Assembly (NCBI RefSeq): GCF_946886895.1
Contig: NZ_CAMPJO010000009.1
Span: 88,795-152,794, forward strand
Source: an uncultured Marinobacter sp.
Lineage (GTDB): Bacteria > Pseudomonadota > Gammaproteobacteria > Pseudomonadales > Oleiphilaceae
Reading direction: 5' to 3'
Length of the DNA stretch: 64,000 bases
The number at the start of each line of letters is the position of its first letter. Positions within the stretch are counted from its first letter, which is position 1. A program made the translations under genes and the position numbers. Under the pieces are notes generated by a model. It was not told where the DNA came from and did no database searches. It saw nothing but the letters and a program-made list of their open reading frames with translations. Below are positions 51,182-59,596 of this stretch, piece by piece.

Positions 51182-54100
51182 ATGAACGCTAAGGCACAGG
51201 CAGTGGTTACAACAATTCCCATGCAGGAAGCTTCGATCGACATCTGGCACAGCAAATACCAGCTGAAGACCAAGACCGGCGAACCCGTGGACAAGGACAT
51301 CAACGCCACCTACGAGCGTGTTGCCAAAGCCCTGGCGGAAGTGGAGAGCAAAGCCAAACGCACCCAGCACATGAAAGACTTCATCTGGGCCCTGCAGCAC
51401 GGCGCCATTCCCGCCGGTCGGATAACCTCCAACGCCGGTGCCGAGGCCCACAAGCCGGCCACCTCCACCATTAACTGCACCGTCTCCGGCACCGTTCAGG
51501 ATTCCATGAACGACATCCTGGAGAAAAACCACGAAGCCGGCCTTACCCTCAAGGCAGGCTGTGGTATCGGTTATGAATTCTCCACCCTGCGCCCGAGGGG
51601 CGCCTACGTCGCCGGCGCCGGCGCCACCACCTCCGGCCCGCTGTCGTTCATGGATATCTTCGACCGCATGTGCTTCACCGTGTCTTCCGCCGGTGGCCGC
51701 CGGGGCGCCCAGATGGCCACCTTCGATGTGCACCACCCGGACGTGATCGACTTCATCCAGGCCAAGCGTGAAGACGGCCGCCTGCGCCAGTTCAACCTCT
51801 CGCTGCTGATCACCGAAGACTTCATCGAAGCCGTGCGCAACGACGCCGACTGGCACCTCTCCTTCCCCGTTACCCAGAAGGAAGCGGAAGACGAAGAGCT
51901 GGATCTGAGCGACGCCAGCCAGTTTGTCTACCGTGATTTCCCGGTGCAGAAGGGCTACGTGATCAACGAGGAAGGCAAGGTCGCCTGCCGCATCTACCGC
52001 ACCCTGAAAGCCCAGTTCATCTGGGACAGCATCATGACCAGCACCTACGACTACGCCGAGCCGGGGTTCATCCTGATCGACAAGGTCAACCAGATGAACA
52101 ACAACTGGTTCTGCGAGGACATCCGCGCGACCAACCCCTGCGTTACCGCCGATACCTGGGTCCAGACCAGCGAAGGCCCGCGCCAGGTGGGCGACCTGAT
52201 TGGCAAGCCCTTCGTTGCCATGGTGGACGGCCAGCCCCACGCCACCGGTGCCGAAGGCTTCTTCAAGACCGCCGACAAGCAGACCGTCGTGCTGAAAACC
52301 GCCGAAGGCTATGAGCTCAAGCTCACGTCTGACCACCGGGTTCGCCGGGTCAGCGCCTTCACCCGCTACCGCACCGAAACCGAGTGGTGTGCCGCCGGTG
52401 ACCTGTGCCAGGGCGACCGGGTACTGCTCCAGGACCAGCGCGACTTTGCCCACTGGGAAGGCGCACTGAACGAAGACCAGGGCTACCTGCTGGGCCTGCT
52501 CGTGGGCGACGGCACCCTGAAACAGGACAAAGCCGTGCTCTCGGTATGGCAGCCCGCCATGGCCGTGAATGGCGGCCCCGTGGCCGCTGGCCCGGGCGCC
52601 ATCATGCAGGCCGCCGAGACTGCCGCCCGCAGCCTGCCCCACCGCAGCGATTTCAGCGGCTGGCAGAGCGTTGCCGGCCGCAACGAACACCGCCTGAGCA
52701 CCGCCGCCCTGAAGCAACTGGCTGAAGACATGGGCATGAGCCCCGGCAACAAGGGCATCACCGCCAACCTCGAGAAAGCCTCCTCGGCGGCCTATCGTGG
52801 CTTCCTGCGCGGTTTCTTCGATGCCGACGGCTCCGTGCAGGGCAGCCAGCACAAAGGCGTAAGCGTTCGCCTGGCCCAGTCCGACCTGCAACGCCTCAAG
52901 GCTACCCAGCGCATGCTGTTGCGCCTGGGCATCGTGGCCACCCTCTACGAAGACCGGCGCACCGAAGGCACCAGCACATTGCCGAACGGCAAAGGCGGAC
53001 AACAGGCCTATTCGACCCAGGCCCAGCACGAACTGGTTATCGCCGGCGAAAACCTGCGCCGGTTTGCCGATGAAATCGGCTTTGCCGACACCGACAAACA
53101 GAGCCGCCTGGAAACCGCCCTGGCCGGCTACAAGCGCGAGCTGAACCGCGAGCGCTTCGTGGCCCGGGTTACCGCCATCGAGACCGCGTCCGTCGAAGCC
53201 GTGTACGACGTTCAGGTGCCCGGCATCAACACCTTCGACGCCAACGGATTCCACGCCCACAACTGCGGCGAACAGCCCCTGCCCCCATACGGCAGCTGCC
53301 TGCTGGGCTCCGTGAACCTGACCAAGTTCGTGGACTACCCGTTCACCGACAAGGCCAGCTTCAACTACGAGAAATACCGCAAGGTGGTGGGCATCTTCAC
53401 CCGCATGCTGGACAACGTAGTGGAAATCAACGGCCTGCCCCTGGCCGAGCAGCGCCACGAAATCACCTACAAGCGCCGCCACGGCATGGGCATCCTGGGC
53501 CTGGGTTCCACCCTCGCTATGCTGCGCATGCCCTACGGCTCTGAAGAATCCGTACAGTTCACCGAAGACGTAGTACGCGAAATGGCCGTGGAAGGCTGGC
53601 GCCAGTCCCTCGTGCTGGCCGAGGAAAAAGGCGTGGCGCCGATCATGGACGACGAGTTTGAAGTCACCCCGAAGATGCTGGGCAAATGCCCCCAGCTGTC
53701 TGAAGACGGCTACAAACTGGGCGACAAGATCAAGGGCCGTATCCTGCACGCCAAATACAGCCGCTACATGCAGCAGATTGCCAACGTAGAGCCGAAACTG
53801 GTGGAAGAACTGGCCGAAAAAGGTGGCCGCTTTACGCACCACACCTCCATCGCGCCCACCGGCACCATCAGCCTGTCACTGGCCAACAACGCCAGTAACG
53901 GCATCGAGCCGAGCTTCTCGCACCACTACGCACGCAACATCATCCGCGAAGGCCGCAAGACCAAGGAAAAAGTCGACGTCTTCTCCTTCGAGCTGCTGGC
54001 CTACCGCCACCTGGTGAACCCGGGCGCCATGCCGTTCTCAGACGACGAGGACAAAAAGCTGCCGCCCTACTTCACCACCTCCGATGATGTATCGCCGGCC

Positions 54101-54445
54101 CAGCACGTGGATATCCAGGCCGCTGCCCAGAAGTGGGTGGATTCCTCAATCTCCAAAACCGCCAACGTACCCACGGACTTTGCGTACCAGGACTTCAAGA
54201 GCATCTACCTGTACGCCTACGACATGGGCCTGAAAGGCTGCACCACCTTCCGCTTCAACCCGGAAGCCTTCCAGGGCGTACTGGTGAAAGAGAAGGATCT
54301 GGAAAACACGCTGTACGAGTTCACCCTCGACGACGGCAGCAAGGTGACCCTCAAGGGCAACGAACAGGTGGAGTACGACGGCGAAATCCACAACGCCGCC
54401 AACCTGTTTGACGCGCTTAAAGAAGGCACCTACGGCAAGTACTGA
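51182..54445 (+). CDS. nrdJa: B12-dependent ribonucleotide reductase large subunit NrdJa, with intein
   Basis: Class II (adenosylcobalamin-dependent) ribonucleotide reductase, which makes deoxynucleotides with or without oxygen. The start at 51182 (MNAKAQAVVTTIPMQEAS) follows GAGGG; an upstream frame extension lacks support. The precursor has 1087 aa, of which residues 320-694 are an intein; the joined enzyme would have 712 aa, close to P. aeruginosa NrdJa. Conserved parts include NAGAEAHKPATSTINCTVSG, KAGCGIGYEFSTLRPRGA, the catalytic site CGEQPLPPYGSCLLGSVNL, and APTGTISL. nrdJb follows after 27 bp. Confidence 0.96.
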   Translation: MNAKAQAVVTTIPMQEASIDIWHSKYQLKTKTGEPVDKDINATYERVAKALAEVESKAKRTQHMKDFIWALQHGAIPAGRITSNAGAEAHKPATSTINCTVSGTVQDSMNDILEKNHEAGLTLKAGCGIGYEFSTLRPRGAYVAGAGATTSGPLSFMDIFDRMCFTVSSAGGRRGAQMATFDVHHPDVIDFIQAKREDGRLRQFNLSLLITEDFIEAVRNDADWHLSFPVTQKEAEDEELDLSDASQFVYRDFPVQKGYVINEEGKVACRIYRTLKAQFIWDSIMTSTYDYAEPGFILIDKVNQMNNNWFCEDIRATNPCVTADTWVQTSEGPRQVGDLIGKPFVAMVDGQPHATGAEGFFKTADKQTVVLKTAEGYELKLTSDHRVRRVSAFTRYRTETEWCAAGDLCQGDRVLLQDQRDFAHWEGALNEDQGYLLGLLVGDGTLKQDKAVLSVWQPAMAVNGGPVAAGPGAIMQAAETAARSLPHRSDFSGWQSVAGRNEHRLSTAALKQLAEDMGMSPGNKGITANLEKASSAAYRGFLRGFFDADGSVQGSQHKGVSVRLAQSDLQRLKATQRMLLRLGIVATLYEDRRTEGTSTLPNGKGGQQAYSTQAQHELVIAGENLRRFADEIGFADTDKQSRLETALAGYKRELNRERFVARVTAIETASVEAVYDVQVPGINTFDANGFHAHNCGEQPLPPYGSCLLGSVNLTKFVDYPFTDKASFNYEKYRKVVGIFTRMLDNVVEINGLPLAEQRHEITYKRRHGMGILGLGSTLAMLRMPYGSEESVQFTEDVVREMAVEGWRQSLVLAEEKGVAPIMDDEFEVTPKMLGKCPQLSEDGYKLGDKIKGRILHAKYSRYMQQIANVEPKLVEELAEKGGRFTHHTSIAPTGTISLSLANNASNGIEPSFSHHYARNIIREGRKTKEKVDVFSFELLAYRHLVNPGAMPFSDDEDKKLPPYFTTSDDVSPAQHVDIQAAAQKWVDSSISKTANVPTDFAYQDFKSIYLYAYDMGLKGCTTFRFNPEAFQGVLVKEKDLENTLYEFTLDDGSKVTLKGNEQVEYDGEIHNAANLFDALKEGTYGKY
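52139..53263 (+). mobile_element. Intein with LAGLIDADG homing endonuclease, in NrdJa
   Basis: An in-frame 375-residue intein inserted between the extein residues ATNP and CGEQ. Block A is CVTADTWVQTSEGP (first Cys320 of the precursor), block B has the T-x-x-H motif LTSDHRVRR, and the endonuclease motifs are GYLLGLLVGDG and FLRGFFDADG. The C-terminal block is VPGINTFDANGFHAHN ending in His-Asn, followed by Cys695. All residues for Cys-type splicing are present, so it should be active. Its length and G+C fit the host gene. Confidence 0.95.
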
Positions 54446-54472
54446 TCCGGAAACCGACACAGGACAACGACC

Positions 54473-55171
54473 ATGACAGTGAAAATCAGCAACAAAATCG
54501 TCGGCTACCGCGTCAAGAAAGCCGACCCCGAAGCCACCACCGAGCAACAGGCACCGGTGCAGGCGGAACACAAGCCGGTACAGATGAACGAATACATCGA
54601 ACGGCCAGACTTCCTCCTGGGCACCACCTACAAGATCAAACCACCGATCGCCGAGCACGCGATGTACATCACCATCAACGACATCCTGCTCAACGAAGGC
54701 ACCGACCACGAAAGCCGGCAGCCGTACGAAGTGTTCATCAACTCCAAATCCATGGAGCACTTCCAGTGGGTAATCGCCCTCACCCGCGTTATCTCCGCGG
54801 TTTTCCGCAAGGGTGGCGACGTAACCTTCCTGGTGGAAGAACTGCGCAGCGTGTACGACCCCAACGGCGGCTACTTCAAGAAAGGCGGCGTATTCATGCC
54901 CTCCCTGGTGGCTGAAATCGGCGCCGTGATCGAAAAGCACCTGAAGGCCATCGGCCTGCTGGAAAGCGAGGAAATGAGCGAAACCACCAAGCGCATCCTC
55001 GCCGAAAAGCGCGCCGAATTCGAAGCCAGCCACACCACGGCCACCAACGACGACAAAGCCAGCGACTACCCGCCCAACGCCACCATGTGTGGCAAGTGCA
55101 GCACCAAGGCGGTGATTGTGATGGATGGGTGTGCGACTTGCCTGTCTTGCGGCGATAGTAAGTGCGGTTGA
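54473..55171 (+). CDS. nrdJb: B12-dependent ribonucleotide reductase small subunit NrdJb
   Basis: C-terminal companion of the split class II reductase (TSCPD-type domain). At 232 aa the family part runs RPDFLLGTTYKIKPPIAEHA to SLVAEIGAVIEKHLKAIGLL. The end carries cysteines CGKCSTKAVIVMDGCATCLS and SCGDSKCG, which include the redox Cys pair that reduces the active site. P. aeruginosa has the same NrdJa/NrdJb split. A terminator follows. Confidence 0.95.
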   Translation: MTVKISNKIVGYRVKKADPEATTEQQAPVQAEHKPVQMNEYIERPDFLLGTTYKIKPPIAEHAMYITINDILLNEGTDHESRQPYEVFINSKSMEHFQWVIALTRVISAVFRKGGDVTFLVEELRSVYDPNGGYFKKGGVFMPSLVAEIGAVIEKHLKAIGLLESEEMSETTKRILAEKRAEFEASHTTATNDDKASDYPPNATMCGKCSTKAVIVMDGCATCLSCGDSKCG

Positions 55172-55194
55172 GGTGATTGACCGGTGAGAAAAGA

Positions 55195-55227
55195 AAAGGC
55201 CTGGAGTGAAAACTTCGGGCCTTTTTT
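55195..55227 (+). terminator. Terminator after nrdJb
   Basis: Stem AAAAGGCC / GGCCTTTT with a partly paired internal loop, ending in T6. It closes the nrdJ operon about 20 bp after the stop. Confidence 0.8.
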
Positions 55228-55462
55228 GTTTGGAGGAATGTCATCATTTGATCGCTTCGTGATTGCCAGAGATGCGACCGTTTCATGATTACACAATCAT
55301 AGCGCACAGCTGGGCGTACCGACTTTGCAACTGACTGTTTTTAGAGCTAGTTTGGGCGAGTAATGCTGGGGTTGTTGGAATTATGAAGCGTAATAACGAT
55401 TCAGTCAGATTTTTGGCTGGGATCTGGCCGCAATCCAATTACTGTTATGCCTACGAGGTGAT

Positions 55463-56023
55463 ATGGGCTTACTAGATTTCACTGCAGCGACGATCAATGC
55501 ACTTGCATGGCCAATTGCAGTGGTTGTCATAGTGATTCTTCTGCGCACAGAGGTGGCCAACTTGTTGGCTAGAATCACCAAGATTAAACATAAAGATTCC
55601 GAAATTGATCTTGCCCAAGAAGTAGAAGCTGCAGCAAATAGTGCAGATAAAGCTTTAGGTGGTGTTTCAGAGGCTGACTCCGATTCTGAGCGAGCGAGAA
55701 TCAATAGGCTTGCGGAGGACAGCCCGAGAGGAGCTATCTTGGATGCTTGGCTATCTGTTGAGGAAGCAATGGCCGACTACGAGAAAAGGCATGGCATTGA
55801 GCATGCCAATTCGCATGCTGCTCCTCACCGTAGAATTCAAAGCATACAGTGGAAAAATATGGATACTCCCACTTTGGGGCAAGGAGTATTGCAGATGTTG
55901 GACAAGCTCAGGCGAATCAGGAATGACGCGGTGCACAGTACCGACTCCGATGTCACACCTGAAACAGCGCGGAATTACGCCGCTCTTGCGGCAAGGGTCA
56001 AAGCCAAGCTAGAAGAGGCATAA
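55463..56023 (+). CDS. Cassette 1: membrane-anchored protein with HEPN-like motif
   Basis: The 186 aa contain an N-terminal membrane helix (about 13-30, INALAWPIAVVVIVILL), a charged helical linker (KHKDSEIDLAQEVEAAANSA) and a C-terminal helical domain. That domain has RNDAVH at 153-158, the R-x4-H pattern of HEPN/DUF4145-like domains, preceded by LDKLRRI. HEPN proteins are often RNA-cutting toxins or defence components; that is family knowledge, not shown here. ATG is preceded by GAGGTG. The stop TAA is part of the attC R'' core. Confidence 0.8.
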   Translation: MGLLDFTAATINALAWPIAVVVIVILLRTEVANLLARITKIKHKDSEIDLAQEVEAAANSADKALGGVSEADSDSERARINRLAEDSPRGAILDAWLSVEEAMADYEKRHGIEHANSHAAPHRRIQSIQWKNMDTPTLGQGVLQMLDKLRRIRNDAVHSTDSDVTPETARNYAALAARVKAKLEEA

Positions 56024-56095
56024 CCAGATGCTCTTGCCGGACAATTTTTCCACCACTGCGCGGCTCCAAAATTGCCGCAAAGCTGTGCGTTAGAA
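56018..56095 (+). repeat. attC site 1
   Basis: R'' GCATAAC, R' GTTAGAA. The arms TTGCCGGACAATTTT and AAAATTGCCGCAAAGC pair imperfectly; 78 bp. It shares the CCGGACAA / TTGCCGCAAAGC core with sites 3 and 4. Confidence 0.9.
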
Positions 56096-56111
56096 ATCCA
56101 GGGGCTCAAGT

Positions 56112-56393
56112 ATGGAAAAAGAGTCAGCAATCTGGCTGGTAATCCGGACAATCGGTCTTTTGCTCCTGTTGGTGTCGGTGTTTTTTGCCCTAGAGTTCAC
56201 GGTCAACATTATTTCAATCATGATGTATGAGCCGCCAGAGGCACAGTCTGGGGTCATTCGCCTGCCAAACCTCAGGTGGGATCCGTTCTATACTTCAGCT
56301 TTCAGTTTTGCTCTATCTGTATATTTTTTATCCTACGGCAAGGCAGTTTTCAGTTGGCTGAATAAAGAGGGTCAAGGCCGTGAAAATTTCTAA
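56112..56393 (+). CDS. Cassette 2: small two-helix membrane protein
   Basis: A 93-aa protein with two hydrophobic helices, about 7-36 (AIWLVIRTIGLLLLLVSVFF) and 62-80 (YTSAFSFALSVYFLSYGKAV). A short soluble loop and a basic end (NKEGQGRENF) complete it. No known family is recognised. It starts 17 bp after the attC1 R' core; its stop TAA lies inside the attC2 R'' core. Cassette-encoded membrane peptides are common, and function cannot be assigned. Confidence 0.7.
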   Translation: MEKESAIWLVIRTIGLLLLLVSVFFALEFTVNIISIMMYEPPEAQSGVIRLPNLRWDPFYTSAFSFALSVYFLSYGKAVFSWLNKEGQGRENF

Positions 56394-56471
56394 CCATGCC
56401 AGGCACGGCGACGGCTACTGCATTGCGGCTTCGCCTCCACTCCGTAGCCGCGCATGCTGGCGGCGTTAGCA
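56388..56471 (+). repeat. attC site 2
   Basis: R'' TTCTAAC, R' GTTAGCA; 84 bp. The middle is GC-rich with complementary arms around GGCTACTG / CCGTAGCC and CCATGCCAG / CATGCTGG. It differs in sequence from the other sites, suggesting a cassette of different origin. Confidence 0.85.
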
Positions 56472-56487
56472 CAAGCAGGGTCCAAGC

Positions 56488-57537
56488 ATGCCAGGTGACT
56501 GTAATCACTTTGATATCATTCTAAACAACGCAAGGGCTCTTGCCGGGTACGAGGAGACTACCTCGTCCGTTGACTTGGTCGCGTGGGAATGCATATCAAC
56601 TCACTATCGGGAAGTTGAGCTCTCATGTCCCAATGAAAAAGCTGTAAAAATAATAATCGACTGGTCGCCCGCTATCGAGTACGCAAGGAAATGCGAGCAC
56701 TTGTATTCACGGTCAGACGAGGAAAGAATCGATGTTTTAAGTAACAATCCAGACTTTTTCCAAAGAACCGTCCTCTGTTCAGCAAGTATCAAATTTGAGT
56801 CTGACAACCCGAAACGTTCCCCAAGTGACGGAAGCGATCTACTACAGCAGCTATTGTATGAAATTTATGTAGTTGCCAACCTTTCTGTACCTGGATGTTT
56901 TAACCTTTACAGGTCATATATCAGAGCAAAGGGAGTCAACTTAGACAAAGACCCTTTTGCTCAGACCGAGATGGGAATTAGTGAATATTTTTTTGAGATT
57001 GCATGGCACGACTCACAAGAAATTTCGATGCTTAAATTAGAATTCTTGCCATTCGCCGATGTATTAAATTGGTATAGAGGGCTTCAAATCGGTTTTAAAC
57101 AAGTCGCTAAAGAAACTGCTGAGAAGGCAGTCTTCACACTCCTTCACTTGGGCCGAACGTCCTTTTTAGAGCCGGAAGCAACTCTATGGCTAGCAAGAGC
57201 TTTAGAAGCGATGTATGAAACGTCACCCGGAGGTTCCTTTCAATTGCTGAACAGGAGAATTTCAGCACTTTTTAGCTTAGATAATAAACAGCAGGCATCG
57301 ATCAAGAAGCAGCTTCGGGAATTCTACAATGTCAGAAATAGTTTCGCGCACGGAGGGGGCTCGATTTGTCACCCAATGGCGAATGAAAGATGGGACCCCC
57401 TCGTGGATAACGTATTTGGCCGCACAATCGAATGTAACAATGTAGCCGGTCGAATCCTTTTGTGTAGTGTTCAGGAACTCATACGTCATGGGGCTGTAGC
57501 ATTCAATTTCGAAGAGCGGGTTTCAGTGGTGAAATGA
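56488..57537 (+). CDS. Cassette 3: HEPN-domain-like protein
   Basis: A 349-aa soluble protein. The C-terminal third resembles Apea-like HEPN domains: LARALEAMYETS (about 236-247), then LREFYNVRNSFAHGGG, with R283-x4-H288 as the HEPN motif, and IECNNVAGRILLCSVQELIR. The N-terminal two thirds are unrecognised. HEPN proteins are commonly ribonucleases in toxin-antitoxin or phage-defence systems, but no partner is evident here. It starts at ATG 17 bp after the attC2 core. The body is strongly AT-rich compared with the chromosome. Confidence 0.8.
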   Translation: MPGDCNHFDIILNNARALAGYEETTSSVDLVAWECISTHYREVELSCPNEKAVKIIIDWSPAIEYARKCEHLYSRSDEERIDVLSNNPDFFQRTVLCSASIKFESDNPKRSPSDGSDLLQQLLYEIYVVANLSVPGCFNLYRSYIRAKGVNLDKDPFAQTEMGISEYFFEIAWHDSQEISMLKLEFLPFADVLNWYRGLQIGFKQVAKETAEKAVFTLLHLGRTSFLEPEATLWLARALEAMYETSPGGSFQLLNRRISALFSLDNKQQASIKKQLREFYNVRNSFAHGGGSICHPMANERWDPLVDNVFGRTIECNNVAGRILLCSVQELIRHGAVAFNFEERVSVVK

Positions 57538-57546
57538 GAAAACAGA

Positions 57547-57619
57547 TGCTAACAAGGTGCTGTTGTCGGACAAGTTTTCCGCTAGCGCTCCAAACTTGCC
57601 GCAAAGCACGGCGTTAGCT
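57547..57619 (+). repeat. attC site 3
   Basis: R'' TGCTAAC, R' GTTAGCT; 73 bp. The arms TTGTCGGACAAGTTT and AAACTTGCCGCAAAGC pair. Very similar to attC4 and attC1. Confidence 0.92.
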
Positions 57620-57639
57620 GCCAATCAAGGTGAGGAGCC

Positions 57640-58650
57640 ATGTTCTCAGAATTGGAAAAAATTTCAGAGGTTGATGAAAGCGCCCTCATTTTATACGCAC
57701 GCCTTCGGCAACTTGAAAAATGGCTGAGGGAAATGGTGTATGTTGAATTAAAAACGAAGAAAGGTAGAAACTGGTTCAATTTTAATAAAACTAAAAAAAC
57801 CTATGAGTCAGATAAAGCCGTTACTCACATACCAACAGCTGATGATAATCCGTTAAGTTTTACCACATTTACTGAGCTCGTTAAACTCATTCAGAATAAT
57901 TGGGATCTATTCTCGGAATACTTGCCTCCGAAGAACATATGGGAAGTTAAGCTAGATGAGATTGTACACATAAGGAACCGAGTTGCTCATTTCAGAAGTG
58001 GCCACACGGATGACATTGAACGATTATTACAACTCATGAGGGATATTGATAACGGATTCTGGAAGTTTTGCACTGATTATAATGATTTTCAGCCAATACT
58101 ACCTCCTGATAGGGATGCAGTTGCAAAAAAATATGTTGATCTGGATCCATTTTCATTCAAAGAAGTTGCTCCTAACGAATGGGCACAAATCGGATCGGCT
58201 CCCCGAGACTTGAGGTACATTTTATCTATCTCTTCACTGAGACGGAGATGGGCCGAAAAATCGGTAGTGATTGATGGAACGTCAGGCTATATATACGACG
58301 TTAACATTCATTTACGAGATAGTAGACAGTTCGATTACTCCAAGTTTTTAGCGACAGCAAGTAAGTATAAGGCAGAATTAATTCATATCTGCCTAGACAC
58401 ATTTTCAAACACGGTTCGAGTAACTATTCCAGCGATACTTGGTAGGGATAAAGTTTGTGAAATAATTGATGGCCTGATCATTATTGTTGAAAATTCAATG
58501 ACACTTCATCGACCTATCAATAGTGATGATCAAGCGGTACAAAAATTGTCTGAGGAGTGGCCTGAATATGTACTTGGCCCCAAAAATCCTCTAACTTTTC
58601 TGGGGCCTGACATGCCATGCTCTTTTTTCAACGTAATAAAAAGCAGCTAA
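57640..58650 (+). CDS. Cassette 4: Swt1/HEPN-like protein
   Basis: A 336-aa soluble protein. The N-terminal domain (about 15-145) has the HEPN R-x4-H motif IRNRVAHFR (R112 to H117), preceded by a helical WEVKLDEIVH; the arrangement resembles Swt1-type HEPN domains. Lys-rich KTKKGRNWFNFNKTKKT lies near 32-48. The C-terminal half is not recognised. The probable role is an RNA-cutting or defence protein (inference). It begins 21 bp after the attC3 core. Confidence 0.8.
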   Translation: MFSELEKISEVDESALILYARLRQLEKWLREMVYVELKTKKGRNWFNFNKTKKTYESDKAVTHIPTADDNPLSFTTFTELVKLIQNNWDLFSEYLPPKNIWEVKLDEIVHIRNRVAHFRSGHTDDIERLLQLMRDIDNGFWKFCTDYNDFQPILPPDRDAVAKKYVDLDPFSFKEVAPNEWAQIGSAPRDLRYILSISSLRRRWAEKSVVIDGTSGYIYDVNIHLRDSRQFDYSKFLATASKYKAELIHICLDTFSNTVRVTIPAILGRDKVCEIIDGLIIIVENSMTLHRPINSDDQAVQKLSEEWPEYVLGPKNPLTFLGPDMPCSFFNVIKSS

Positions 58651-58714
58651 CAAGTGGCTGTTGTCGGACGTGCCTACGCTGCGCTCCGTCACGCCGCAAA
58701 GCCAAGCGTTAGCT
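58645..58714 (+). repeat. attC site 4
   Basis: R'' AGCTAAC, R' GTTAGCT; 70 bp. The middle GACGTGCCTACGCTGCGCTCCGTCACGCC is palindromic. Shares GTTGTCGGAC and GCCGCAAAGC with attC3. Confidence 0.92.
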
Positions 58715-58738
58715 TGATTAGATCACCTAAGGAGCAAG

Positions 58739-59224
58739 ATGGAAGACCTTGATTTTGTAAAGTGGTGGGGGGCGGTTCTGGCGACCCTTGCGTTTGGCTG
58801 GAACATTTATAATACCCTCACCAATTCCCCAAGATTGAAGGTTAAACTCAGGCCCAATACCTCGTATCCAGACGCTCGAGTAATTTCCACCGAAAAAGAT
58901 GAACACGGTGAATCAAGGGTGTTGGCGTCATATTGCCATATAGAAATTACGAATACTGGGAAGCTTCCAGCAACCGTAACCAACATTGAGGCGACTCACG
59001 CAGACAGCGGAAACGGCAGACTCTCATCTAGCTCCCAGCGGTTTCAGAGTCACTCGCCCGAGACATTGCCGCTATTTATTGGGCCAGGGCAGTTGTGGAG
59101 TTGTCGGCTCGAAATGGATGACTTGTATCGAATGATGGAACATGGGAAACCGGAAATTCATATCACGGTTTCGTACAAAGATAAGCCAATCGTAGTTACG
59201 CCAAGCATCAAAGCTAACCAATAG
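58739..59224 (+). CDS. Cassette 5: membrane-anchored protein of unknown function
   Basis: A 161-aa protein with one N-terminal membrane helix (about 9-27, WWGAVLATLAFGWNIYNTL) followed by a predicted beta-rich domain (SYCHIEITNTGKLPATVTNI) of possible Ig-like form. No known family recognised. It starts 25 bp after the attC4 core with a strong GGAGCAAG ribosome-binding site. The attC5 R'' core overlaps its last codons; the stop lies 4 bp inside the site. Confidence 0.75.
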   Translation: MEDLDFVKWWGAVLATLAFGWNIYNTLTNSPRLKVKLRPNTSYPDARVISTEKDEHGESRVLASYCHIEITNTGKLPATVTNIEATHADSGNGRLSSSSQRFQSHSPETLPLFIGPGQLWSCRLEMDDLYRMMEHGKPEIHITVSYKDKPIVVTPSIKANQ

Positions 59225-59312
59225 TTCCAGTTCGTTCCGGGCCTGAAGGCCCTCCACCGGACGCCCTTTTCTCCGCTTCGCTGCAAAAAGGTCGCCGCTG
59301 AACAAAAGCGTT
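59212..59312 (+). repeat. attC site 5, split by an insertion sequence
   Basis: R'' AGCTAAC at 59212-59218; the site continues to GCGTT at 59308-59312. The matching R' core GTTATGC appears at 62861-62867, beyond the IS1182-like element. The middle has GGGCCTGAAGGCCC and CTTTTCTCCGC...GCAAAAAG palindromes. Rejoined, this is an about 105-bp attC. Confidence 0.85.
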
Positions 59313-59596
59313 GAGGCTGTAGAAAAAGTCCCAGAATCGCCGAATTGGCTCTGGTAGCATCAAGGTATCGCACGCCGACAAGGACCCGTCCTATGCCCCG
59401 CTTCAAGCACTACAACTACGACCAGGATGCGATGGTCGTGATCAATTACCAGGACCAGCTGCAGCCCGGCACCTTTGAACACGCGGTGCACTACCTGATC
59501 GAGCACAAGCTGAACCTGTCGGTGTTTCATCCCCCCCTCTGTCAGACTAGTTGTCCAGTTGGCGATTTCGCCTGAATTTCACTAGTCGGGGGCGGC

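Noticed and set aside
51143..53842. 899-codon minus-strand open frame opposite nrdJa
   Set aside because: It is a mirror of the strongly codon-biased nrdJa and intein; no family motifs, low-complexity Gly/Ala/Val/His composition.
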